From DATHAP01 sp963762865 (lineage in GTDB: Bacteria > Actinomycetota > Actinomycetes > JACCUZ01), in NCBI GenBank assembly GCA_963762865.1, contig CAVXNC010000003.1, positions 411,957 to 475,956 on the forward strand: 64,000 bases of DNA, written 5' to 3'. The notes beneath the pieces are model-generated. The model was not told the origin of the DNA and made no database searches. It was given only the letters and a program-made list of their open reading frames with translations. Shown piece by piece: positions 26,430-34,703 of the stretch (position 1 is the stretch's first letter; every line of letters starts with the position of its first letter). Both the position numbers and the translations under genes were made by a program.

Positions 26430-27239
26430 GTGGCCGACGACCGTCACCAGCTCGCCGACGACCTGCCGGACGATGACCTGCCGTACGACGGCCCGCCCGA
26501 TCCCGTGCGGCGGCCGGCCGGCGCCGGGCGGTGCGTGGGCGTGGTGGGCGGCCGCGGCGGCGCGGGGGCGTCGACCCTGGCCGCGGCGCTCGCGGTCACC
26601 GCGGCATCGTCGGCGCGGACGGCGCTCCTGGACCTCGACGCCCTCGGCGGGGGGCTCGACCTGATGCTCGGCCTCGAGGACGCCGCCGGGCTGCGCTGGC
26701 CCGCCCTGGCGTCGGCCGGCGGGCGCCTGTCGTCCGGCGCGCTGGCTGCCGCACTGCCCGAGGTGTCGGGGGTCGCGGTGCTGTCCTGGGACTGCGGCGA
26801 CCTGCTCGGTGTCCCGCCCGAGGCGGTGCGGGCGGTCGTCGACGCTGCAGTGCGTGGCTTCGACGTCGTCGTGCTCGACCTTCCGCGCCGGCTCGACCCG
26901 TCCGTCGTGCCGGCGCTCGCTGCGTGCGACCTGGTGCTGGTCGTGGTGCCGGCCGAGGTACGTGCTGTCGCCGCGGCGTCCCGGGTGGTGCAGGTCGTCT
27001 CGGCACACGCCCGCGAGCTGCGGGTCGTGGTCCGTGGGCCGGCGCCGTCGGGACTCACCGCGCCCGGCGTCGCGCAGCACCTCGACCTCCCGTTGGCCGG
27101 TCGGCTTCGCCCGGAGCCGAACCTGCACCGCCACCAGGAGCGGGGTCACCCACCGGCCGTCACCGGCCGTGGTCCGTTGGCGGTGCTGGCAGCCGGGCTG
27201 CTCGCAGACCTGCTGGCGGATCCTGCGGTGGCCGCATGA
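26430..27239 (+). CDS. CpaE/Ssd-like MinD-superfamily protein of the Tad locus
   Basis: 269 residues from a GTG with GGAGG 4 nt upstream. After a Pro/Asp-rich leader (1-33), the P-loop region reads GVVGGRGGAGASTLAAALA. Both Lys of the usual KGGxGK(S/T) are lost (Arg and Ala). LLDLDALGGGLDLMLG and VVLDLPRRLDP keep the MinD-like fold. It corresponds to Rv3660c (Ssd) and to CpaE, which places the pilus machine at the pole. The degenerate P-loop argues against normal ATP hydrolysis. Its stop overlaps tadA by 4 nt. Confidence 0.85.
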   Translation: MADDRHQLADDLPDDDLPYDGPPDPVRRPAGAGRCVGVVGGRGGAGASTLAAALAVTAASSARTALLDLDALGGGLDLMLGLEDAAGLRWPALASAGGRLSSGALAAALPEVSGVAVLSWDCGDLLGVPPEAVRAVVDAAVRGFDVVVLDLPRRLDPSVVPALAACDLVLVVVPAEVRAVAAASRVVQVVSAHARELRVVVRGPAPSGLTAPGVAQHLDLPLAGRLRPEPNLHRHQERGHPPAVTGRGPLAVLAAGLLADLLADPAVAA

Positions 27240-28387
27240 CGATGCACGACATGGTCGGCCGGGTCGCCGACCGGCTGGTGCAGCGCGGCGAGCCCGCGAC
27301 GCCGGCGACCGTGCTGGCGGCACTGCGCGCTGAGGGGTCGCTGGCGACCGGCCCGGCGGTGCTCGAGCTGCTGCAGGCAGTGCGTGCCGAGCTGGTCGGA
27401 GCCGGACCGCTCGAGCCCCTGCTGGCGGACGAGCGCGTCAGCGACGTGCTGGTCAACGGGCCGTCCGAGGTCTGGGTGGACCGCGGCGACGGGCTCGAGC
27501 GTGCCGAGGTCGAGCTCGTCGACGAGGCCGCGGTGCGCCGGCTCGCGCAGCGGCTGGCGGGCACCGCCGGTCGTCGCCTCGACGTGGCCTCGCCGATGGT
27601 CGACGCCCGGCTGCGCGACGGCACCCGGCTGCATGCTGTCCTGCCACCGGTGTCGCCTGCCGGGACCCTGATCAACCTGCGAGTGCCGAGGCGGACCGCC
27701 TTCAGCCTCGAGGAGCTGCTCGAGCGGGCGACCCTGGTGCCGGTCGTGGCCGACGTGCTGCGGGCCGTGGTGTCCGCGCGGCTCTCCTTCGTCGTCACCG
27801 GCGGCACCGGCACGGGCAAGACGACGTTGTTGTCGACCCTGCTGTCCGTGGTCGACCCGCGGGAGCGGATCGTGCTGGTCGAGGACGCCGGCGAGCTCCA
27901 GCCGCGGCACCCCCATGTCGTCCGGCTGGAGGCTCGCGCACCCAATGTCGAGGGGCAGGGCGCGGTCGACCTGCGGACCCTGGTGCGACAGGCGTTGCGG
28001 ATGCGACCGGACCGCCTGGTGGTGGGCGAGGTGCGCGGCGCAGAGGTGGTCGAGCTGCTCGCGGCGCTCAACACCGGGCACGACGGCGGGTGCGGCACGG
28101 TGCACGCCAGCACGGCCGGTGCCCTGCCCGCCCGGGTGGAGGCGCTGGCGGCAGCCGCAGGCCTGCCACGGGACGCGGCGCACAGCCAGCTCGCCGCTGG
28201 CGTGGACGTCGTCGTGCACCTCACCCGTGACCGCACCGGGCGCCGACGGGTCAGCGAGGTGGGCGCGTTAGGGCGCGCACGCGACGGGCTGGTGCACGTC
28301 GAGCCGGCCCTGCTGGTCGGTTCCGACGGCTCGGTGACGACTCGGTCGGCGCTGGACCGGTTGATGGGCCGGTGCTCGGCAGCGTGA
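27236..28387 (+). CDS. tadA: Tad pilus ATPase TadA/CpaF
   Basis: 383 residues. Walker A is VTGGTGTGKTTLLSTLL (about residue 185), the Asp box is VLVEDAGELQP, and Walker B is RPDRLVVGEVRGAEVVELL. The His box is NTGHDGGCGTVHAS. It is a secretion ATPase of the GspE/CpaF group that drives Flp pilus assembly on the cytoplasmic face. ATG 27236 overlaps the cpaE-like stop. It corresponds to Rv3659c. Confidence 0.93.
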   Translation: MTMHDMVGRVADRLVQRGEPATPATVLAALRAEGSLATGPAVLELLQAVRAELVGAGPLEPLLADERVSDVLVNGPSEVWVDRGDGLERAEVELVDEAAVRRLAQRLAGTAGRRLDVASPMVDARLRDGTRLHAVLPPVSPAGTLINLRVPRRTAFSLEELLERATLVPVVADVLRAVVSARLSFVVTGGTGTGKTTLLSTLLSVVDPRERIVLVEDAGELQPRHPHVVRLEARAPNVEGQGAVDLRTLVRQALRMRPDRLVVGEVRGAEVVELLAALNTGHDGGCGTVHASTAGALPARVEALAAAAGLPRDAAHSQLAAGVDVVVHLTRDRTGRRRVSEVGALGRARDGLVHVEPALLVGSDGSVTTRSALDRLMGRCSAA

Positions 28388-28435
28388 TGTCGGGGTGGGC
28401 CGTGATGTCGGGGTGGCCGTGATGTCGGCGTGGTG
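28384..28435 (+). repeat. Three tandem copies of a 17/18-bp unit at the tadA-tadB junction
   Basis: GTGATGTCGGGGTGG(G)CC, GTGATGTCGGGGTGGCC and GTGATGTCGGCGTGGTG follow head to tail. Each contains a potential GTG/ATG start, and the third holds the preferred tadB ATG at 28422. Confidence 0.75.
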
Positions 28436-29147
28436 GTGGCTGTGCCTCGGCCAGGCCGGCCTGGCCGGTTGGCTGCTCGCGGCTCCCTCGCCGGTGAGCC
28501 GCCGGCTGGCACGGCTGCGTGCTGACGGCCGGGAGCTGTCCGGTGGGACGAGAGCGGCTCGGAGCCGGCCGGTCCCTCGGGCACGGTCGCTGCTCGAACG
28601 GCGTCGTGACAGGGGAGCGGCCCAGGCCCGTCGCGCGGCGCTCGGTGACCTGCTCGCCGCAGTCGCTGCCGAGCTGCGCACCGGGGCGCCACCGCGCGGG
28701 GTCCTCGCCGCCGCTGCAGCCGAGGCCGGCCTGGACGACGTCTCGGTGGCGGCCCGGCACCCGGCCGGCGACCCGGCGGCCGCGCTTGCGGCGGTCGCGG
28801 CTCTGCCGGGCGGGTCGGTGGCGGCCGACCTGGCGGCGCTGTGGCGGGTCTCGGAGCTGACCGGGTGCTCCCTGGTCGTCCCGGTGACCCGACTGCTGGC
28901 CGGGCACCGAGCCGACGACCGGCTGTACCGCCAGGTGGACGCCGCGCTGGCCGGACCGCGGTCCACAGTCAGGCTGCTGGCGTTGCTGCCGGTCGCCGGT
29001 ATGGGCCTCGGGCTGACCCTGGGCGCCGACCCGACGGGCTTCCTCGTCGGGACACCGGCCGGGCTGGCCTGCCTGGCCGGCGGGACGCTGCTGGTGGCCC
29101 TCGGCGTGGCCTGGAGCCGCGCGATCGTCCGGTCGGCGTTGCCGTGA
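28422..29147 (+). CDS. tadB: Tad pilus inner-membrane platform protein TadB-like
   Basis: 241 residues from ATG 28422; a GTG at 28395 would add 9 residues. One N-terminal helix (MSAWWWLCLGQAGLAGWLL), a basic cytoplasmic part with the T2SSF-type stretch LGDLLAAVAAELRTGAPPRG, and two C-terminal helices. It is shorter than proteobacterial TadB but like the actinobacterial Rv3658c type. It overlaps tadC by 4 nt. Confidence 0.82.
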   Translation: MSAWWWLCLGQAGLAGWLLAAPSPVSRRLARLRADGRELSGGTRAARSRPVPRARSLLERRRDRGAAQARRAALGDLLAAVAAELRTGAPPRGVLAAAAAEAGLDDVSVAARHPAGDPAAALAAVAALPGGSVAADLAALWRVSELTGCSLVVPVTRLLAGHRADDRLYRQVDAALAGPRSTVRLLALLPVAGMGLGLTLGADPTGFLVGTPAGLACLAGGTLLVALGVAWSRAIVRSALP

Positions 29148-29992
29148 CCGGGGTCGAGCAGCTCGCCGTCCTGCTCGCCGCCGCGAGCGGGCTGCTGCTG
29201 ACCGGGCCCGGCAGCGCGGCCTCGGCCAGGTTGCGCGCGGCAGGGCTGCGACAGGGGTCGGTGGCGGGCAGCCGGGATGGCGCCGAAGGCGGGCCGGCGG
29301 CTGAGCACGTCGGCCCGGCGCCGCCCGACTCGCCGGGCGGCTCCGACTCGCCGGGTGGCCTCGACTCGCCGGGTGGCCTCGACTCGCCAGTGACCGCGCC
29401 ACCTGACTGGGTGCCCCGCCTGTGCGGCGTCGGCGCCGGAGTCTCCGCCCTCACCGGCCGGGGCGCCCTCGTGGCCGTCCTCGTCGTTGCTGCGTTGGCC
29501 ACCTGGTTGCCGGTCCGTCGGGCAGCGGACGCCCGGCGCAGGGCCGAGAGGGCGACCGCTCACGACCTGCCGCGAGTGGCCGACCTGCTGGCGACCTGCC
29601 TGGAGGCGGGCCTGCCCGTCCCCGACGCGGCGGCCGTCGTCGGTGCAGCGGTGCCCGGCCCCCTCGGGTCGGCCGTGGAACGGGCCGGCCTGGCGCTGCG
29701 GGCGGGTGCCAGCCCGCGGGTGGCGTGGTCCACCGCCGGTCCGGCCTGGTCCCGACTGACTGTCGCTCTCGAGCGCGGGTCGTCCTCGGGGGCGCCGCTG
29801 GCCGCGCTGCTCCGTGCCGTGGCCGACGACGAGCGCGACCGAGCCAGGTGGGCCGCCGAGGCGGCCGCCCAGCGGGCCGGGGTCCGAGCGATCGGACCGC
29901 TCGTCGTCTGCTTCCTGCCCGCCTTCGTCCTCGTCGGCGTGGTCCCGGTCGTCGGCGGCATCGCGGGCCAGGTCGTCGCCGACCTGGGCTGA
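29144..29992 (+). CDS. tadC: Tad pilus inner-membrane platform protein TadC-like
   Basis: 282 residues. An N-terminal helix is followed by a linker holding three near-identical DSPGG(S/L) hexapeptides (DNA 29327-29380, an 18-bp tandem repeat). A second hydrophobic segment and a T2SSF domain (HDLPRVADLLATCLEAGLPV ... RLTVALERGSSSGAPLAALL) come next. The C-terminal helix is LVVCFLPAFVLVGVVPVVGG. It corresponds to Rv3657c. The GTG overlaps the tadB stop. Confidence 0.82.
   Translation: MTGVEQLAVLLAAASGLLLTGPGSAASARLRAAGLRQGSVAGSRDGAEGGPAAEHVGPAPPDSPGGSDSPGGLDSPGGLDSPVTAPPDWVPRLCGVGAGVSALTGRGALVAVLVVAALATWLPVRRAADARRRAERATAHDLPRVADLLATCLEAGLPVPDAAAVVGAAVPGPLGSAVERAGLALRAGASPRVAWSTAGPAWSRLTVALERGSSSGAPLAALLRAVADDERDRARWAAEAAAQRAGVRAIGPLVVCFLPAFVLVGVVPVVGGIAGQVVADLG
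29327..29389 (+). repeat. 18-bp tandem repeat inside tadC
   Basis: Units GACTCGCCGGG(C/T)GGC(T/C)(T/C)C at 29327-29344, 29345-29362 and 29363-29380 plus a half unit. They encode a flexible Asp-Ser-Pro-Gly-Gly linker and probably vary in number between strains. Confidence 0.7.
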
Positions 29993-30042
29993 ACCAGCGC
30001 GGCATGGCAAAGGTGCAACGTCAAGGCGCGGTCGACGGCGCC

Positions 30043-30080
30043 ATCCACAGATCGACGGATCCGGTGCCCTCTCCACAGAT
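30043..30080 (+). promoter_or_regulatory. Twin TCCACAG motif upstream of the pilin genes
   Basis: ATCCACAGAT (30043-30052) and TCCACAGAT (30072-30080) have CCACAG cores 28 bp apart, exactly as at 26320-26358. It lies in the 210-bp gap between tadC and the pilin gene, which holds nothing else recognisable. It may mark a second transcript for the highly expressed pilin. Confidence 0.45.
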
Positions 30081-30202
30081 GTCCTGCGGGCGCCCCGTGG
30101 CCCATCGCCGGCCCGACACCGTGGACGCAGTGCCGGACATCCCGGCAGTGGTGAGCCGCCCGGGCCATGGTCCCGGCCGGCCGAGAGAGACGAGGTGGGC
30201 AC

Positions 30203-30400
30203 GTGAGTGCACTGGTGGTGCGGGCTCGGCGAGTGAGGCGGGACGGCGCGGGTGACGCCGGGATGACGACGGCGGAGTACGCCGTCGGGACGGTCGCGGC
30301 GTGCGGCTTCGGCGGCATCCTCTACAAGCTGCTGACCAGCGACTCGGTGGTGAAGATGCTCAAGGACATCCTCGAGCGGGCCCTGACGATCGCGTTCTAG
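30203..30400 (+). CDS. DUF4244 Flp-type pilin
   Basis: 65 residues from a GTG at 30203. A basic leader ends G|MTTAEYAVGT, where the Glu at +5 and Tyr at +6 match the class-III (Flp/TadV) prepilin cleavage site. The hydrophobic helix VGTVAACGFGGILYKLL follows. This is the actinobacterial DUF4244 pilin (Rv3656c place) and probably the major subunit of the pilus. A prepilin peptidase is not in the window. Confidence 0.85.
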   Translation: MSALVVRARRVRRDGAGDAGMTTAEYAVGTVAACGFGGILYKLLTSDSVVKMLKDILERALTIAF

Positions 30401-30403
30401 ATC

Positions 30404-30802
30404 GTGGTCGGCACCGCGAGCGCCGTCGCCCGCTGCCGCGCGGGAGACAGAGGCCGGCAGGCCGACCGCGGCACCGCGACCGCCGAGGTGGCGGTCCTGC
30501 TGCCGGCCCTCGTCCTGCTGACCGCTCTGTGCGTGTCAGCGGTCGGGGCGGTCTCGCTGCACGTGCGGTGCCTGGACGCGGCTCGCTCGGCCGCGCGGGA
30601 GATCGCCCGGGGCGAGCCGGCGGAGGCCGCCGTCGTGGCGGCGCGCGACCGGGTCCCAGGTGAGGCCGAGGTGCAGGTCCGGGACCGAGGCGGCGGGCTG
30701 GTCGCGGTCGTGGTGACGGCGCGGGCCGGCCTCGCCGGCTGGAGCGGGTTGGGTGTGCGGGTAGGGGGCGAGGCTGTCGCCGCCGCTGAGGACGTCCCGT
30801 GA
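30404..30802 (+). CDS. TadE-like pseudopilin
   Basis: 132 residues from a GTG only 3 nt after the pilin stop. G|TATAEVAVLLPALVLLTALC gives a class-III-type cleavage site with Glu at +5, then one membrane helix and an extracytoplasmic domain. It corresponds to Rv3655c and is a likely minor pilin. There is no clear ribosome binding site, so coupling to the pilin gene is expected. Confidence 0.82.
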   Translation: MVGTASAVARCRAGDRGRQADRGTATAEVAVLLPALVLLTALCVSAVGAVSLHVRCLDAARSAAREIARGEPAEAAVVAARDRVPGEAEVQVRDRGGGLVAVVVTARAGLAGWSGLGVRVGGEAVAAAEDVP

Positions 30803-31182
30803 CGGCGAGGGAGCGTGGCTCGGCGACACTCCTTGTCCTCTGCACGGCTGGCCTGCTGATGACCGTGACGGCCGGGCTGCTGGCGGTCGCCGGCGCCCTG
30901 GTCGCCCGGCAGCGCGCGGAGTCGGCCGCGGACCTGGCAGCCCTGGCCGGTGCCGGATCCAGTCAGCCCGGCGGCGGTGGGCCGGCAGCGGCCGATCCGG
31001 GCTGCACGGCGGCGCAGCGGGTGGCGACCGCGGCCCGTGCCACGTTGGTGGCGTGCGCGGCGGCGGGGTCGCCGGCCCGGCCGGTCGTGACCGTAGTGGT
31101 GGAGGTGCCGGTGCCGCGACTGCTGGCGGTCCTGGACGTGCCACCGGCCCGGGCGCGGGCCCGGGCCGGTGTGCCGCCGTAG
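30799..31182 (+). CDS. TadG-like/Rv3654c-like pilus-locus protein
   Basis: 127 residues overlapping the TadE-like stop by 4 nt. ERGSATLLVLCTAGLLMTVT starts a membrane helix. RQRAESAADLAALAGA is the TadG-type segment (putative Flp pilus-assembly TadE/G-like). Two Cys (PGCTAAQR, VACAAAG) could pair outside the cell. It is last in the tad unit. Confidence 0.78.
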   Translation: MTARERGSATLLVLCTAGLLMTVTAGLLAVAGALVARQRAESAADLAALAGAGSSQPGGGGPAAADPGCTAAQRVATAARATLVACAAAGSPARPVVTVVVEVPVPRLLAVLDVPPARARARAGVPP

Positions 31183-31233
31183 CGGCTGCTGCTCGTCGCG
31201 GTCGTGACCGATGTGGGTCAGACCCGCGGTGGG

Positions 31234-31779
31234 TCAGATCTCGCGGTTGCGGCTCGTCGTGGTCGACTCGTCGGACCGCAGGTCGGTGTCGTGGTCGATG
31301 ACCCGGTCGGTGCGGTGGTCGTCGGTCGAGTCGTCCACGCCGTCGCCGTCCCGGTCGTGCATGGTCCGGTCGGTCGAGTAGTCGTCGCGTGACATGCCTC
31401 CGGCAGCCGCCGCGCCACCGGCTGCGCCGGCGCCAGCCGTTGCACCCTGGCGGCCCTTGAGCTGCTCGGCGAGCCGCTCGTTCTCCAGGCGGAGCGTCTC
31501 GCGCTCCTCCTCGAGGCTCTTGACCGAGTCGCGGTGCCGGTTGCGGGCCTGCTTGCGCTCGGCGCGCTTGCGGCGGCCGCGGCTCATGGACGCCATGAGC
31601 GCCCAGACACCGAGCAGGAAGACGAGCATGGTCAGCGCGCCGATGACGAACACACCGGCGGCGGTGGTGGTGAGCGTCTGGCCGAGGACCTCGACGGTGG
31701 CGGTCTCGCCGGCGTCGAGAAGGGCACCGGCGGTGATCACGCCGGCACCGAGGATGAGCAGCAGACCGAGAACGAGCAT
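31234..31779 (-). CDS. Two-helix membrane protein with coiled coil and acidic tail
   Basis: 181 residues from an ATG with AAAGGAG 7 nt upstream. Two helices (LVLGLLLILGAGVITAGALL; AGVFVIGALTMLVFLLGVWA) precede a basic coiled coil (VKSLEEERETLRLENERLAE). After an Ala/Gly linker comes a tail rich in Asp, Arg and Thr with DRDGDGVDDSTDD, like a single calcium-type loop. The layout resembles LapA-domain proteins. Function unknown. It converges on the tad locus with a 51-nt gap. Confidence 0.75.
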   Translation of the reverse strand: MLVLGLLLILGAGVITAGALLDAGETATVEVLGQTLTTTAAGVFVIGALTMLVFLLGVWALMASMSRGRRKRAERKQARNRHRDSVKSLEEERETLRLENERLAEQLKGRQGATAGAGAAGGAAAAGGMSRDDYSTDRTMHDRDGDGVDDSTDDHRTDRVIDHDTDLRSDESTTTSRNREI

Positions 31780-31826
31780 GGCAGGACTCCTTTCGCTGGC
31801 GGCCTCCTGCCCAGGTGTGTCGCGGT

Positions 31827-34199
31827 CTAAGCCCCGGTGGCCCCACCGGCACCCAGATGGAGGACGACGTCGAGGAGCCGGACCGCCCCGGCCTTGTCCA
31901 GCGGCTCGTTCCCGTTGCCGCACTTGGGCGACTGCACGCAGGACGGGCAGCCGTCGAGGCACTCGCACGCGGCGATCGCGCCGCGGGTCGCGGCCAGCCA
32001 GTCGAGCGCCTTCGCGTGCCCGCGCTCGGCGAAGCCAGCGCCGCCCGGGTGCCCGTCGTAGACGAACACCGTCATCCGCCCGGTGTCGGCGTGGTGGGCG
32101 GTCGACACCCCGCCGATGTCCCAGCGGTCGCAGGTGGCGAACAGCGGCAGCAGCCCGATCGACGCATGCTCGGCGGCGTGCGCGGCGCCCGGCACGTCCG
32201 CCGCCGCGAGCCCGGCCCGGGCCAGCCCGTCCTCGTCGACGGTCCACCACACCGCGCGGGTCCGCAGGTGCCGGGGCGGCAGGTCCAGCGGCTCCTCGCC
32301 GAGGACTTCGCCGGTCATCACCCGGCGGCGGAGGAACGAGACGACCTGGTTGGTCACCTGGACGGTCCCGAACGACAGCGTCACGTGCTCCCAGGCGCGG
32401 GTGGCCGACGTCTCGACCACGTCGATGTCGGTCACGTCGCGGGCGGTCGTCGTCCAGTCCGGTTCGGCCGCCGCCATCATCGCGACCTGCTCGTCGAGGT
32501 CGAGCTGTGACACCAGGTAGGTCTCGCCCTGGTGCACGTAGACCGCGCCGGCGTGCACGGTCGCGTGCGCTGCGCCGCCATCGACCGTCCCCAGCAGCCG
32601 GCCGGTGCTCTCCTCGACCAGGCCGACCGGGCGGCCGCCCATCCCGCGGATGTCGGCCAGGTCGCTGGCCCGCTCCGGCCGGGTCCAGAACCACCCGGTC
32701 GCCCGGCGCCTCAGCAGCCCGCGGCCAACCAGGTGCTCGACCACCTCGGCCGCCTGCGGCCCGAACGCCGGCAGGTCGTCCTCGGTCAGCGGCAGCTCGG
32801 CCGCCGCGGCGCACAGGTGCGGCGCCAGGACGTGCGGGTTGTGCGGGTCGAGCACGGTCGTCTCGACCGGCCGGCCGAAGAGCGTCTCCGGGTGGTGCGT
32901 CAGGTAGGTGTCCAGCGGGTCGTCCCGCGCGACGAGGACCGCGAGCGCGCCCTGGCCGGCTCGACCGGCACGCCCGGCCTGCTGCCACATCGAAGCCCGG
33001 GTGCCGGGGAAGCCGGCCAGCAGCACGGCGTCGAGGCCCGCCACGTCGACACCGAGCTCGAGCGCTGTCGTCGACGCGACGCCGAGCAGCCGGCCGGACT
33101 GCAGGTCGGCCTCCAGGTCGCGCCGTTCCTCCGGCAGGTAGCCGGCCCGGTAGGCGGCCACCCGCCCGGCCAGCTCGGGAGCCACCTCGCCGAGCAGGCG
33201 ACGGGCCGTCAGCGACACGGTCTCTGCTGCGCGTCGCGACCGGACGAAGGCCACGGTGCGGACGCCGTCGGCGACCAGGTCGGTCAGCAGGTCGGCCGTC
33301 TCTGCGGTCGCCGAGCGACGTACCGGCGCCTGGTTCTCACCGGTCAGCTCCGTGAGCGGCGGCTCCCACAGCGCGAAGAGCAGCTCGCCGCGGGGCGAGC
33401 CGTCCGACGTCACCGGCACCACCTCCCGGCCCACCAGGCGCGCGCCGGACACCTCCGGCTCGGACACCGTCGCCGACGCCAGCACGAAGGTCGGGTCCGA
33501 CCCGTAGTGCGCGCAGACCCGCTGCAGCCGCCGGAGCACCGACGCGACGTGCGAGCCGAAGACACCCCGGTAGCGGTGGCACTCGTCGACGACGACGTAC
33601 TCCAGGTCGCGCATGAAGCGCGCCCACCGCTGGTGCCCCGGCAGCAGCGAGCGGTGCAGCATGTCGGGGTTCGTCAGGACGTACGACGCATGCCGGCGCA
33701 CCCAGTCACGGGACTCGGCAGGGGTGTCGCCGTCATAGGCGGCCGCGCGGACCCCGGGCAGGCGGAGGTCGCCGATCGCCCGCAGCTGGTCGGCCGCCAG
33801 GGCCTTGGTGGGCGAGAGGTACAGCGTGGTGCCGCTGCCCTCGAGGGCCGCGGTCAGCGCCGGGAGCAGGTAGCAGACCGACTTGCCCGATGCGGTGCCC
33901 GTCGCGACGACGGTCGACCGCCCGGCGTGGGCGAGCTCGGCCGCGGCCACCTGGTGCGACCAGGGCGCGGTGACGCCCGACGTGGCCAGCGCCTCGAGCA
34001 GGTCGCGGTCGGCCCACACCGGCCACTCGCCCGCCACGCCCGGACGCGCCGGCACCCGCTCGACGTGGGTGACCCGCTCACGCCGGCCGGGAGCCGCCAG
34101 CAGCCGCGCCAGCCGGTCGTCGGCAGTCGGCCGGCCGGTGCGCGTGACGAGCGGGACGGTCGGCGACGGCACCCCGGCAGTCTCGCACCGCGCCCTCAC
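31827..34199 (-). CDS. MrfA/YprA-type DEAD/H-box helicase with DUF1998 domain
   Basis: 790 residues. Walker A is VATGTASGKSVCYLLPAL (about residue 100), motif II is VVVDECHRYRG (DECH), motif III is LASATVSEP, and motif VI QQAGRAGRAGQG. The C-terminal DUF1998 part carries four Cys in CECLDGCPSCVQSPKCGNG, the metal site of MrfA. Bacillus MrfA is a 3'-5' helicase in mitomycin-C repair; the M. tuberculosis counterpart is Rv3649. The start is GTG 34199 or an in-frame GTG ten codons later. Confidence 0.92.
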   Translation of the reverse strand: MRARCETAGVPSPTVPLVTRTGRPTADDRLARLLAAPGRRERVTHVERVPARPGVAGEWPVWADRDLLEALATSGVTAPWSHQVAAAELAHAGRSTVVATGTASGKSVCYLLPALTAALEGSGTTLYLSPTKALAADQLRAIGDLRLPGVRAAAYDGDTPAESRDWVRRHASYVLTNPDMLHRSLLPGHQRWARFMRDLEYVVVDECHRYRGVFGSHVASVLRRLQRVCAHYGSDPTFVLASATVSEPEVSGARLVGREVVPVTSDGSPRGELLFALWEPPLTELTGENQAPVRRSATAETADLLTDLVADGVRTVAFVRSRRAAETVSLTARRLLGEVAPELAGRVAAYRAGYLPEERRDLEADLQSGRLLGVASTTALELGVDVAGLDAVLLAGFPGTRASMWQQAGRAGRAGQGALAVLVARDDPLDTYLTHHPETLFGRPVETTVLDPHNPHVLAPHLCAAAAELPLTEDDLPAFGPQAAEVVEHLVGRGLLRRRATGWFWTRPERASDLADIRGMGGRPVGLVEESTGRLLGTVDGGAAHATVHAGAVYVHQGETYLVSQLDLDEQVAMMAAAEPDWTTTARDVTDIDVVETSATRAWEHVTLSFGTVQVTNQVVSFLRRRVMTGEVLGEEPLDLPPRHLRTRAVWWTVDEDGLARAGLAAADVPGAAHAAEHASIGLLPLFATCDRWDIGGVSTAHHADTGRMTVFVYDGHPGGAGFAERGHAKALDWLAATRGAIAACECLDGCPSCVQSPKCGNGNEPLDKAGAVRLLDVVLHLGAGGATGA

Positions 34200-34326
34200 G
34201 AGCGAAGTCGCCTCCGGGATGGTTGACTACGTCCCGATCAGCGGGGAAGACCCCACCTGACCAGCGGACCAGCAGTGATGCCGGGCCCGCCGTACCGACG
34301 CCGACGCATTCGACGCAGGAGGACCA

Positions 34327-34668
34327 GTGGACCTCTCCCTCTCGACCCGTTCCGAGGGCGACCGCACCATCGTCGAGGTTGGGGGCGAGATCGACGTCTA
34401 CACGGCCCCGCGGCTGCGCGAGCAGCTGGTCGACCTGGTGGCCGACGGCAAGTACCACCTCGTGGTCGACATGGAGCGGGTGGACTTCCTGGACTCGACC
34501 GGCCTCGGGGTCCTCGTGGGCGGCCTCAAGCGGGTCCGCGCCCACGACGGGTCGCTGCGCCTGGTGTGCACCCAGGAGCGCATCCTCAAGATCTTCCGGA
34601 TCACCGGCCTGACCAAGGTCTTCCCGATCCACTCATCGGTCGACGAGGCGGTCAACGCCACCGAATGA
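34327..34668 (+). CDS. bldG: Anti-sigma-factor antagonist BldG
   Basis: 113 residues from a GTG with AGGAGG 5 nt upstream. This is a STAS-domain protein with VEVGGEIDVYTAPRLREQL and the phospho-acceptor Ser in VDFLDSTGLGVLVGGLKR (about residue 57). ERILKIFRITGLTKVFPIH is the conserved C-terminal part. BldG counters anti-sigma factors and is needed for Streptomyces development and antibiotic production. Upstream lie 127 bp with no clear promoter. Confidence 0.92.
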   Translation: MDLSLSTRSEGDRTIVEVGGEIDVYTAPRLREQLVDLVADGKYHLVVDMERVDFLDSTGLGVLVGGLKRVRAHDGSLRLVCTQERILKIFRITGLTKVFPIHSSVDEAVNATE

Positions 34669-34703
34669 CACCGATCCTGTCGAACCGACCCAGGAAGGTG
34701 GAC

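Noticed and set aside
29327..29389. Short CRISPR-like array
   Set aside because: The 18-bp units are head-to-tail without spacers and in frame with tadC, encoding a linker.
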